Source of the DNA: Chloroflexota bacterium
GTDB lineage: Bacteria; Chloroflexota; Limnocylindria; P2-11E
DNA length: 12,963 nucleotides
Direction of reading: 5' to 3'
Assembly: GCA_005889445.1 (NCBI GenBank)
Contig: VBGS01000118.1
Coordinates: 1 to 12,963, forward strand
Positions within the stretch are counted from its first letter, which is position 1. Every line of letters starts with the position of its first letter. A program made the position numbers and the translations under genes. This document shows, one piece after another, positions 6,094 through 12,963 of the stretch. The notes beneath the pieces are model-generated. The model worked only from the letters and a program-made list of their open reading frames with translations, searched no databases and had not been told where the DNA came from.

Positions 6094-6910
6094 CAGACTC
6101 CCCACGCCAGGCGCATCGCGAGGCGCGCCGCGCCCATCGCGGGCTCCTCGCTCACGGCCTCGACGGCCGCGCGCGGCAGCATCGCGAGCAGCTCGCTGCG
6201 CACCGCCCGCTCCAGCGAGGGCAGTGACTCAAAGGAGCCACCCGCGAGGTACACCGGGCCGCCCTCGAGGCGGAGCTCGCTCGCGACCACGGATCCCGCG
6301 CGAGCGAGCGCGTGCGCGCCACGCCGCACGATCGATACCGAGCGCGACGCTGATGGCGAACGTGCCCGGTGCCGAGCGCGCCGCGAAGGCGGCCAGAGCG
6401 ACCCCGAGCCTCGACGTCGGCGTGATGCGCCGCGGCGCGGAGGCCTTCGAGCCCGAGCCATACCGCCGAGCCTTCATCGCCGATCAAGTACCCCCACCCG
6501 CCTGACCGACGCTCCTCGCCCTCCTCGTTGCGTCCGAAGGCGATCGACCCCGTGCCTGAGATGAGCACCACGCCGCAGCCGGCCGGATTTCCCGCGTAGA
6601 GCGCCGCGATCCCATCTCCGGTGACCTCCACGCGCGTATCTGGACCGACGAGCCGCGTGAGGATCTCGCGGCCGCGCACCCGATCGGCTTCCCGGTCACC
6701 GCCGGCGCACGACAGCACCACGGCGTCTGCTCTCCCGCCCGCGAGGGACTCCGCGAGCGCGGCGCCGATGGATCCCGCCGGATCGGGCGAGGAGAGCAGG
6801 TTCGCGCCGCCGCCCGCGCCCCGTCCGACGACGGCGCCATCGCGGTCCACCGCGAACGCGCGCGTCTTCGACGCGCCGGCGTCGATGCCCACAACGACCG
6901 CCGTGGTCAT
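6093..6910 (-). pseudogene. BadF/BadG-type N-acetylglucosamine kinase, disrupted
   Basis: An ATPase of the BadF/BadG/BcrA/BcrD (GlcNAc kinase) superfamily, broken in the middle. The N-terminal part (6910-6425, 162 codons) is normal: VVVGIDAGASKT (phosphate-1 loop), GDGIAALYAGNPAGCGVVLISGTGSIAFGR (phosphate-2 and acceptor region), GGWGYLIGDEGSAVWLGLEGLRAA. The next 84 bases (6341-6424) are an inverted copy of the deacetylase gene. Past them, family-like sequence resumes in a different frame: VSIVRRGAHALARAG, GGPVYLAGGSFESL, PAMGAARLAM, ending at 6093. The first frame reads on out of phase to a stop at 6152, giving a 252-residue product with a foreign tail. The two native parts total about 243 residues against roughly 300 in the family, so some 50-70 residues seem lost. 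The ATG overlaps the anmK stop (ATGA). An intact version would phosphorylate GlcNAc released by NagZ. An assembly error is a real alternative. Confidence 0.82.
6341..6424 (+). repeat. 84-bp inverted copy of deacetylase-gene segment inside kinase gene
   Basis: This is the exact reverse complement of 5111-5194, so the deacetylase sense strand lies on plus. Immediate flanks differ (6340 G versus the C expected; 6425 A versus C), which defines the ends. It separates the two frames of the kinase. No terminal repeats or target duplications are visible, so this is not a transposon; templated insertion, template switching or misassembly are the candidates. Confidence 0.92.
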
Positions 6911-8037
6911 GGCTGGTGGATCGCTCCGCCGGAGACGGCGCGCTTCGCTCCGGTGGCCGAGGGGAGCGTGTTCGGCAGTCCGCGCAGCCGGTAGATGCCG
7001 AGGATCGCGAACGAGATCGCCTCGCGCGACGAGATCGGAACGCCGAGCTCATCCGTCGTGATGACCGCGGTCGGGCTCACCTCCTCGCGCAGCTTCGCGA
7101 GGAGCGTCGCGTTGCGGGCTCCGCCACCGCCCACCGCGAGCTCGCGCCAGCCGACGCCTTTCGGGGTCTCGCGGCGCAGCGCGTCGGCCACGGTCCGAAC
7201 GGTAAGGGCGACCGCGGTCGCGAGTGCGTCGTCGTGCGAGCCGCCGCTTCGCGCGACACGGTCGTTCAGCTCGTCGGCGAAGGGCTGACCGAAATCCTCG
7301 CGGCCGGTGCTCTTGGGCGCGCGCCGCGCGAAATACGGGTGCCCCAGGCCCCACGCGAGCGCGTCCGGATCCGGCCGCCCGCCCGCGGCGCCGGCCCCGC
7401 CCGCGTCGAACGCGCGACCGGCGCGCTGCGCGATGAGGTCACTGACCATGTTCGCCGGCCCGGTGTCGAACGCGACGACGTCCTCTGCTCGCGCGGTCGG
7501 GATGAACGTAAGGTTCGCGATCCCACCGAGGTTCAGGAGCGCGATCGGCGCGCGATGCGCGAAGAGCACGTGGTCGGCGAAGGGCACGAGCGGCGCGCCC
7601 TCGCCGCCCGCGGCGATGTCGGCGCTGCGGAAATCCGCGATCGTCGTCACGCCGGTCCGAACGGCGACCCGGGATGCGTCGCCCAGCTGGAGGGTCGCTT
7701 TGCGCGGCAGATGGGCGACGGTCTGCCCGTGAAGCGCGATGAGGTCCGGGCGCCGACCGAGCCGCTCGACGAAATCGCTGGCCGCGTCGGCGTATGCGTC
7801 GCCGAGCGCGGCGTGCAGCGCGGCGAGCTCGTGGGTCCCGACCGATGCGCCCGCCGCGGCGCGGAGGACGCGCGCCCGCAGCTCGGGGGCATAGGCGAAG
7901 TGCGCGGCGTCCGGCAGCACGGTGGCGCCGTCATCGCCCATCTCGATCGCCGCGACGTCGATCCCGTCCACCGACGTCCCGGACATCATGCCCACAGCGA
8001 TCACGCCGTTGATTGTCGCGCGCTCAGTCGGCCGCAA
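6907..8037 (-). CDS. anmK: Anhydro-N-acetylmuramic acid kinase
   Basis: AnmK opens and phosphorylates 1,6-anhydroMurNAc to MurNAc-6-phosphate with ATP (EC 2.7.1.170), supplying MurQ. The 376-residue protein shows the hallmark GMMSGTSVDGIDVA (16-29), GQTVAHLP, TTIADFRSADIAAGGEGAPLVP, LLNLGGIANLTF, FDTGPANM (catalytic Asp), PKSTGREDF and the C-terminal REAISFAILG...NTLPSATGA. The usual FDTGPGN reads FDTGPAN here, a Gly-to-Ala change. The longest frame begins at TTG 8037, overlapping the upstream gene by 14 bp; GTG 8004 (MIAVGMMSG) fits the family N-terminus about as well. Neither has a good ribosome site. Its stop overlaps the kinase start (ATGA). Presence of AnmK implies that anhydro-muropeptides, made by lytic transglycosylases, reach the cytosol. 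Confidence 0.96.
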   Translation of the reverse strand: MRPTERATINGVIAVGMMSGTSVDGIDVAAIEMGDDGATVLPDAAHFAYAPELRARVLRAAAGASVGTHELAALHAALGDAYADAASDFVERLGRRPDLIALHGQTVAHLPRKATLQLGDASRVAVRTGVTTIADFRSADIAAGGEGAPLVPFADHVLFAHRAPIALLNLGGIANLTFIPTARAEDVVAFDTGPANMVSDLIAQRAGRAFDAGGAGAAGGRPDPDALAWGLGHPYFARRAPKSTGREDFGQPFADELNDRVARSGGSHDDALATAVALTVRTVADALRRETPKGVGWRELAVGGGGARNATLLAKLREEVSPTAVITTDELGVPISSREAISFAILGIYRLRGLPNTLPSATGAKRAVSGGAIHQP

Positions 8038-9058
8038 GCGCCTCGTACACGCCGACCCGGAACCGATAGAGCGCCGTGTCGTTCTCCCGCCCGAAGTAGA
8101 CGCGGTTCGTCAGCACGACGAGCGTCAGGTCCTTCGCCGGGTCCACCCAGACGCTCGTTCCGGTGAAACCGGTGTGGCCGAACGCGTCCGTGCTGAAGAA
8201 CGGGAGATCGTCCGGTGGCCGAAGCACCAGTCCGATCCCGCGCCGTACGCCGCCACCTTTGTAGTGTTCCGTCCGCGCGAGGTCACGCAGATCGTTGCCG
8301 ATCACCGCGCCGTCGCGGAAGGTACGGATGAGCGCGGCGACGTCATCCGCGGTCCCGAAGAGGCCGGCGTGCCCCGAGACGCCGCCCATCGCGTACGCGT
8401 TCTCGTCGTGCACCTCACCGCGCAAACGCTTCTTGCGCCACTGCGTGTCTTCCTCGGTCGCCGCGCAGCGCGGCGGCGGACGTGGTGAGAACTCGCAGTC
8501 CGCCGCCTCGACCGGAGCGAGGATCCGCGTGCCCACCAGATCCGCGAACGGCCGTCCGCCGACGTTCGCCAGGCCCTCGGTCAGCATGATGTAGCCGAGG
8601 TCGCTGTAGCGGAACTCGCCGACGTCCTGCGCGAGCGGCTCTTTCGCGGCGAGCCACACGAGCTCCTCGGAGGTGGTCGCCTCCTTCCAGAGCGGTTTCC
8701 ACCAGGCGAGCCCGGCGGTGTGGGTGAGCACCTGAAGCAGCGTGACGCTGTCCTTGTTCCCGCCGCGGAACTGGGGGACGAGCTCGCGGAACGGCATGTC
8801 CAGCGCGAGCGTCCGCTCGCGAACGAACGCCAGAACGAGCGCGGTCGTGGCCAGCTTGGTGAGCGACGCGAGGTCGAACAGGGATGCGGTGGTGCATGGC
8901 CCGTCGGGTCCCGCGCTCGGATCTGGACAGAGGGTTCCCGCGGCGTACGCGTCGACGAGCCCGCGACGCTCGACGCGGACGACCGCGGCCGTGCAGAGCG
9001 ACCCGATCGCCGCGTCGAGAAGCGGCTTGGCCCGCTCGACCGAGACCGCCGCCCTCAC
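8024..9058 (-). CDS. Serine hydrolase of the beta-lactamase/penicillin-binding class C fold
   Basis: A 344-residue member of the beta-lactamase superfamily (class C/esterase-like). The three active-site motifs are visible: S65-LT-K68 (SxxK, in DLASLTKLATT), Y151-S-D153 (YxN position, FRYSDLGY) and HTG in AFGHTGFTGTS (KTG position). Other family landmarks are LLQVLTHTAGL and GGVSGHAGLFGTADDVA. No signal peptide is evident with GTG 9058, which overlaps the stop of the preceding gene (GTGA), so the enzyme is probably cytosolic. Beta-lactamase-fold genes also occur in MurNAc-recycling clusters of Bacillus type (recollection). A role on peptide stems or esters of muropeptides is a reasonable inference; antibiotic resistance is not indicated. 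Five Cys residues (22, 44, 55 and two near position 200) are unusual for this setting. Confidence 0.88.
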   Translation of the reverse strand: MRAAVSVERAKPLLDAAIGSLCTAAVVRVERRGLVDAYAAGTLCPDPSAGPDGPCTTASLFDLASLTKLATTALVLAFVRERTLALDMPFRELVPQFRGGNKDSVTLLQVLTHTAGLAWWKPLWKEATTSEELVWLAAKEPLAQDVGEFRYSDLGYIMLTEGLANVGGRPFADLVGTRILAPVEAADCEFSPRPPPRCAATEEDTQWRKKRLRGEVHDENAYAMGGVSGHAGLFGTADDVAALIRTFRDGAVIGNDLRDLARTEHYKGGGVRRGIGLVLRPPDDLPFFSTDAFGHTGFTGTSVWVDPAKDLTLVVLTNRVYFGRENDTALYRFRVGVYEALAAD

Positions 9059-10734
9059 GCGAAGTCCCGCATGCCGGCCCCGATCGCGTAGAGCCCGGGG
9101 ATCTCCACCGGCAGCGAACCGGCGGGCCTGCGCTCGCCGAGGAGCACCTCGGTAACGGCGGCGAGGCTGGGTTCACGCCCGTCGTAGGCGCAGAGATACG
9201 CGGCGACGTCCGGCTGGCTCGCGATGTCGTACGGCCCGCGGAGCGAGACCATCACGACCGGCGTGCTCTCGCGCGAGAGCTCGCTCACGAGCTGGCGCTG
9301 CTCGTTGTTCGCGAAGAGATCGGTCGTGGCGACGACGACGGCGTCGGCGCCGCGCGCGGCGGCCACCGCGCGGCCGATGTCCGCCGCGCTCGGATGCAGC
9401 GTGACCGTTTGCGTCACCGCATCCGGGCGCTTCCGCGCGAAGACCGCTGAGAGGCCGGGCTGGTTCGGCAGGACCGCGACGTCAGCGTTCGCCGGCGCGA
9501 CGACGAGCGTCCGGCCGCGCAGCGGCAGGACCCCGCGGTTGCGCAGGAGCGTGATGCTGTCCCGCGCGAGGTCGAGCGCGATCCGGCCGTTGCCCTCGAG
9601 ATCCGGCGGCGGCGCCGCGCGCTGACCGAGATAGATGCTGTACGCGCGCTTGAGATTGACGACGCGGCGGACCGACTCTTCGAGGCGTGCGCTCGCGATC
9701 GTGCCGGACCGCACCGCATCGACGATCCGCCGGTGGGCCTCGACCGGCGCGCTTTCGTCGAAGCGGAAGAGGAGGAAGTCCGCGCCCGCCTGGAACGCGC
9801 GCAGCCCGGCCGTCGCCTCGCCGACGCTCGCGAGCGCTCCCATCTCCAGGTCGTCGGTGACGATCACGCCGTCGAAGCCGAGCGCGCCGCGAAGGAGATC
9901 GGTAAGGACGCGCCGCGACAACGTGACTGGGAGATCGGGCGTTGGGTCGAGCGCAGGGACCACGATGTGCGCGCTCATGATCGCGGGCACCCGCGCGGCG
10001 ATCGCCGCGCGGAACGGCGCGAGCTCGACCCGGTCGAGCGTCGCCTGGTCGGCGTCGATCCGCGGCAGGCCGGTGTGCGAGTCCACCGTCGTCGAGCCAT
10101 GCCCGGGGAAATGCTTCGCGCACGCCAGGAAGTTCGCCGATGCATACGCGCGTAGGGCCGCGGTCACCAGCACTTGGACACGGGCCGGGTCGCTCGAGAA
10201 GGAGCGGTTCCCGATGACCGGATTCGTCGGCTCGTCGTTGACGTCCGCATCCGGTGCGAAATTCCAGTTGACGCCGATCGCGGTGAGCTCCGACGCGGTG
10301 ATCGACACCGCCTTCATCACACTGGCGGTCGGATCCGGCGTCGCGGCGAGCGCCATCTGTCCGGGCAGGATCGTGGCGCCGGTGCCGATGCGCGCGACCG
10401 CGCCGCCCTCCTGATCCATCTCGAAGAACAGCGGAATGCTCCGTGCCTCGCGTGCGATGCGCGAGAGATCGACGATGAGCTGCTTCAGGCTCGACGTGTC
10501 CGTGAAGTTCTCGCTGTACAGGATCACGCCGCCGATGCCCTTGTCGCGGATCATCGATTCGAGGGCGCTTGTGATCTTCGTCCCGTGGAACGCCACGCTC
10601 ATGAGCTGTCCGACCTTGCGCTCGAGCGAAAGGACCGCGACGGGGTCACCCGGAGGCCCGCTCGGCGAGCCGTTCGGGGCACAGGCCGCGATGGCGCTCG
10701 CGGCGGCGGCGCCGAGCAGGGTTCGCCTTCTCAT
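9055..10734 (-). CDS. GH3 beta-N-acetylhexosaminidase, predicted Tat lipoprotein (NagZ-like)
   Basis: A 559-residue glycoside hydrolase family 3 enzyme. The N-terminus MRRRTLLGAAAASAIAAC combines a twin-arginine-like motif (RRTLL), a hydrophobic stretch and a lipobox IAAC (Cys18), so it should be exported folded and anchored to the outer face of the membrane. The catalytic domain follows: MDQEGG (106-111), KHFPGHG (207-213) with the NagZ acid/base dyad D218-S-H220, and VTDDLEMGA with nucleophile D294. Residues about 370-559 form a GH3 C-terminal domain (SITLLRNRGVLPL onward). It would remove GlcNAc from muropeptides or chitin-like chains outside the cytosol. The same frame is open far upstream to 11820, but ATG 10734 is chosen because it gives the signal sequence and overlaps the preceding stop (ATGA). 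It is a paralogue of the next gene upstream. Exact glycan is unproven. Confidence 0.92.
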   Translation of the reverse strand: MRRRTLLGAAAASAIAACAPNGSPSGPPGDPVAVLSLERKVGQLMSVAFHGTKITSALESMIRDKGIGGVILYSENFTDTSSLKQLIVDLSRIAREARSIPLFFEMDQEGGAVARIGTGATILPGQMALAATPDPTASVMKAVSITASELTAIGVNWNFAPDADVNDEPTNPVIGNRSFSSDPARVQVLVTAALRAYASANFLACAKHFPGHGSTTVDSHTGLPRIDADQATLDRVELAPFRAAIAARVPAIMSAHIVVPALDPTPDLPVTLSRRVLTDLLRGALGFDGVIVTDDLEMGALASVGEATAGLRAFQAGADFLLFRFDESAPVEAHRRIVDAVRSGTIASARLEESVRRVVNLKRAYSIYLGQRAAPPPDLEGNGRIALDLARDSITLLRNRGVLPLRGRTLVVAPANADVAVLPNQPGLSAVFARKRPDAVTQTVTLHPSAADIGRAVAAARGADAVVVATTDLFANNEQRQLVSELSRESTPVVMVSLRGPYDIASQPDVAAYLCAYDGREPSLAAVTEVLLGERRPAGSLPVEIPGLYAIGAGMRDFA

Positions 10735-12200
10735 GGAAGACGAACGGGAAGCCGTCCCGCCGCCGGACGCGCGCCGGCGAGCGCCTGGGCGAGCGCAGCG
10801 AGAGACACCGGCACGTCGCCGTACGAGAGAAGCGCCGGCCGCGAGGGAACGAGCGACGCGTCGTACGGGCTCCGTGTCGCGCAGAGCACTCCGCCGTCGG
10901 CAAGCAGCTGCCGTACGCGTGCCGCCTGCTCGGGCTGAAAGGTCGCGTTCGTCGAGCACACCACGAGCACGCCGTCTCCGGCGGGCGCGGACCCGTCGGC
11001 ACCGAACCGGAGCCGGTCGCCAAAGCGGCTGCGCAGCTCCTTCTCGAGGACGTTCGCTGGAGTCGCGAGCTCTTCGACCGGGGAGGCCGACTTCGGCGGG
11101 AAGTACGCGACGCGGACCTGCGCATCGAGCCGAGGTAGCGGCGGCCCGACGTGCGTGATCGATCGCTCCGCGATCTCGGCGGACAGGTCGCGCGCCGCTC
11201 GGTCGGCGAACTCGACGGGCTCGGCTCCACCGAATCGCTCGCGAAACGTCGCCGCGCGACCGATGGCCTCGCGAACGCGCTCCGGCTTCACGCGGTCGGC
11301 GATCCACGCCGCCGCGGCCAGCTGCCGGTCGAGACCGCTCGTGACCATCATCGCGTCGACGCCCGCCTCGAGCCCCGTGACGACGACGTCGTCGATCGAG
11401 ACGTCGGAAATGCCGCTCATGTCGAGCGAGTCGGTCATCGACAGACCGGCGAAGCCGAGCTCCCGCCGCAGCAGATCCGTGAGGATCGGGCGCGAGATCG
11501 TCGCGGGCGCGTCGGGATCGAGCGCCGGGTAGCGGATGTGCGCGCTCATCACGGTCGCCGCGCCGGCGGCGAACGCCGCGCGGAACGGCGCGAGGTCGCG
11601 CCGCTCCAGCGTCGCGCGGTCCGCGGCGACGTCGGGGCGCGTGAAGTGCGAGTCCTGGGACGTGTCGCCGTGTCCCGGAAAGTGCTTCGGTGTCGACGCG
11701 ACGCCGGCGCGCTCCGAGCCGCGGACCCAGGCCGCGGCGAACTCGGCGACCCGCTCGGGAACGTCCCCGAACGAACGTGTCCCGATGACCGGATTGCGCG
11801 ATTCGACGTTCACGTCGCACACCGGCGCGTGATTCACGGTGATGCCATCGGCGCGCAGACCGAGTGCCACCGCGCGGGCGGCGGCCTCAGCGAGCGCCGG
11901 GTCGCCGGTGGCGCCGATCGCCATCGCGCTGGGGAACACCGCGCGGTAGCCAATGCGCACGACCGATCCGCCCTCTTGATCGACCGCGACCGGCACGGGC
12001 GGGAGCCCGCCTCTTCGTGCGGCATCTTGCGCTTCGCGCAACATCCCCCGGACCTGATCCTTCGAGCGTACGTTTCCGCGGAACGCGAAGAGCACCAGAC
12101 CGCCGATCTTCCCGTCGCGGATCGCCTCCAGCAGCGCGCCCGGCACGGTCGCGCCGTCGAACCCCGCCCACACCAGCGCGCCGGTACCGAGTCGGGTCAT
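10731..12200 (-). CDS. nagZ: Beta-N-acetylglucosaminidase, GH3, cytosolic (NagZ)
   Basis: A 489-residue GH3 enzyme with no signal peptide, expected to act in the cytosol on GlcNAc-(anhydro)MurNAc. Motifs: VDQEGG (73-78), NHAPVCDVN, NPVIGTRSFG, KHFPGHG (172-178) with dyad D183-S-H185, and MTDSLDM with nucleophile D257. It is longer than single-domain NagZ (about 340 residues): after about residue 340 there is a C-terminal GH3-type domain (FPPKSASPVEE to the end). ATG 12200 overlaps the stop of the preceding gene, and its own stop overlaps the next ATG, so it is coupled on both sides. In the scheme it yields GlcNAc for the kinase and anhydroMurNAc for AnmK. The NagZ assignment rests on the KHFPGHG...DSH dyad motif, which distinguishes NagZ from GH3 beta-glucosidases. 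Confidence 0.92.
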   Translation of the reverse strand: MTRLGTGALVWAGFDGATVPGALLEAIRDGKIGGLVLFAFRGNVRSKDQVRGMLREAQDAARRGGLPPVPVAVDQEGGSVVRIGYRAVFPSAMAIGATGDPALAEAAARAVALGLRADGITVNHAPVCDVNVESRNPVIGTRSFGDVPERVAEFAAAWVRGSERAGVASTPKHFPGHGDTSQDSHFTRPDVAADRATLERRDLAPFRAAFAAGAATVMSAHIRYPALDPDAPATISRPILTDLLRRELGFAGLSMTDSLDMSGISDVSIDDVVVTGLEAGVDAMMVTSGLDRQLAAAAWIADRVKPERVREAIGRAATFRERFGGAEPVEFADRAARDLSAEIAERSITHVGPPLPRLDAQVRVAYFPPKSASPVEELATPANVLEKELRSRFGDRLRFGADGSAPAGDGVLVVCSTNATFQPEQAARVRQLLADGGVLCATRSPYDASLVPSRPALLSYGDVPVSLAALAQALAGARPAAGRLPVRLP

Positions 12201-12589
12201 CCCCTCCGCCGCCGGCGATACCGCGCGAGCGTGATCTGCCCGAGCGGTCGGCCGCGCGGAACGCGCGTGGATTTCTCGAGGACGATGCGGCGGATCTGGT
12301 CGGGATTGGGCACGATCGGGGCGATGCGCCGATCGCTGCGCGGACCGGCGATGTAGCCGCCGAGCGCGTCGACGACGTCGTTCACGCGCTCTTCGATGTC
12401 GAGCATCGCGAGCGGTCGCGAACCGAGGAACAGGTCGATGCGGACCTCGAGTCGGTCATTCTCGCTGTACCCGACGCCGCGTCCGGCCTGCGCCTCGAGG
12501 ACCGCGGCGTGCACGCGCCGCCGCCACTCGTTCCGGGGTGGGACGTAGGGCGGGAGCGTCGCGCTGAACGTGAACCGACGCTTTGCCAC
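12197..12589 (-). CDS. Small RusA-like protein (Holliday junction resolvase fold, tentative)
   Basis: A 130-residue basic protein starting at GTG 12589 (MAKRRFTFSATLPP). The central stretch LEVRIDLFLG...MLDIEERVNDVVDALGG (47-78) resembles the RusA core, where a DxDN....K...D pattern binds magnesium: D64, E66 and D74 fall at matching spacing, with E66 in place of the usual Asp and no matching Asn or Lys. The C-terminal part, VPNPDQIRRIVLEKS, recalls the DDxQI-type strand of RusA-like proteins, again imperfectly. It ends in an Arg-rich tail. Its stop overlaps the nagZ start (ATGA), so it belongs to the operon or was captured at its head. If it is RusA-related, loss of acidic ligands makes nuclease activity doubtful. 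It could equally be an unrelated small protein. Confidence 0.45.
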   Translation of the reverse strand: MAKRRFTFSATLPPYVPPRNEWRRRVHAAVLEAQAGRGVGYSENDRLEVRIDLFLGSRPLAMLDIEERVNDVVDALGGYIAGPRSDRRIAPIVPNPDQIRRIVLEKSTRVPRGRPLGQITLARYRRRRRG

Positions 12590-12625
12590 ACGGCGAGACT
12601 AGCGAAAGGGCGAAGGTCTGTCCGG

Positions 12626-12963
12626 CTACCCGAGCGCGGCGCGGATGCTCGCAGCGTGCCCCTCGGTGTGGCCGATGACGAAGCCCCGGATGAACTGGTC
12701 CAACGTGAGACTTCGTCCCTCGTAGTGGATGGTCGGTCGATCGAGATCCGCCGTCGTGAACTCCCCCAACCGCAGGCGCATCCGACCCGCCTCCTCTTCG
12801 AGGAAACGCATCACGAACGGGGGATCGGGACGCCGCCGGCGGGCGATCTGCGCATTGAGCTGGTTGGTCTCGTCCCAGGTGAAGCGATAGGGCGTTCCCC
12901 GTACGAACGCGTCGTCCAGAAATCCCCGCTGCCGTCGGTATCCGAGCGCGACGTGCAATACCT
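12626..12963 (-). CDS. DinB/YfiT-family protein (5' end outside window)
   Basis: The C-terminal 111 codons of a DinB-superfamily four-helix-bundle protein; the frame is open through the right edge, so the start is missing. A TTG at 12958 is in frame but unlikely to be the true start. Recognisable parts are HVALGYRRQRGFL (a helix with the first metal-ligand-type His) and LTLDQFIRGFVIGHTEGHAASIRAAL at the end, the typical GHxxxHxxxI closing helix with two His. Members of this family are metal-binding, and some are thiol-dependent transferases or damage-induced proteins; a specific role cannot be given. The stop is 36 bp before the GTG of the RusA-like gene, a gap small enough for one transcript, though weaker than the overlaps further on. 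Confidence 0.75.
   Translation of the reverse strand, partial: VLHVALGYRRQRGFLDDAFVRGTPYRFTWDETNQLNAQIARRRRPDPPFVMRFLEEEAGRMRLRLGEFTTADLDRPTIHYEGRSLTLDQFIRGFVIGHTEGHAASIRAALG

Noticed and set aside
6341..6505. Plus-strand ChbG-like peptide as a separate partial deacetylase gene
   Set aside because: Only 84 bp match the deacetylase and the flanks are antisense kinase sequence, so this is a duplicated fragment and not a gene.
6916..8166. Large plus-strand open frame of 416 codons
   Set aside because: It is antisense to anmK, which has clear family motifs throughout; the plus-strand translation is Arg/Glu-rich without domains.
10735..11820. Upstream extension of the second GH3 gene frame to 11820
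   Set aside because: It runs out of frame through the first nagZ gene; the signal sequence and the ATGA overlap fix the start at 10734.

Overview
The window is a very GC-rich bacterial segment (around 70% GC judged by eye, not computed). Its genes are dense, with many four-base ATGA/GTGA overlaps and several GTG or TTG starts. Gene content and style would fit an uncultivated high-GC lineage such as a Chloroflexota-type soil or freshwater bacterium, but nothing here fixes the phylum and this is only a guess.

Layout. At the left edge (minus strand) is the N-terminal piece of a response regulator (1-162), followed by a small two-helix membrane protein with a degenerate NERD-like domain (246-986, minus). 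A single plus-strand gene (1068-2108) encodes a two-SIS-domain sugar-phosphate enzyme of the NagB-II (glucosamine-6-phosphate deaminase) type. It converges on, and overlaps by 107 bp, a minus-strand XRE-type DNA-binding protein (2002-2424).

From the right edge down to 2487 everything lies on the minus strand and looks like one operon. In transcription order it holds a DinB-like protein (partial, 12963-12626), a RusA-like small protein, a cytosolic NagZ-type GH3 enzyme, a second GH3 enzyme with a Tat/lipoprotein signal, a beta-lactamase-fold serine hydrolase, AnmK, a BadF-type GlcNAc kinase (broken), MurQ, a ChbG/YdjC deacetylase, a uroporphyrinogen-decarboxylase-family protein and a GH10-like (GHL10) protein.

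Together these form a peptidoglycan amino-sugar recycling module. NagZ releases GlcNAc and (anhydro-)MurNAc. AnmK makes MurNAc-6-P from anhydroMurNAc, and MurQ converts it to GlcNAc-6-P. The kinase makes GlcNAc-6-P from GlcNAc. After deacetylation, the SIS enzyme would feed GlcN-6-P into glycolysis. No nagA deacetylase and no transporter is visible; the ChbG-like protein is the only candidate deacetylase.

Two structural oddities stand out. (1) An exact 84-bp piece of the deacetylase gene (5111-5194) is present again in inverted orientation inside the kinase gene (6341-6424). There it replaces native sequence and shifts the frame, so the kinase is a pseudogene or the region is misassembled. 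(2) The GHL10 gene carries two tandem in-frame copies of a 78-bp palindrome-containing element (3067-3222), adding 52 residues; it looks like a mobile palindromic repeat that inserted into coding sequence and then duplicated. No tRNA, rRNA, CRISPR array or insertion sequence was seen, and no gene-free stretch exceeds 100 bp.
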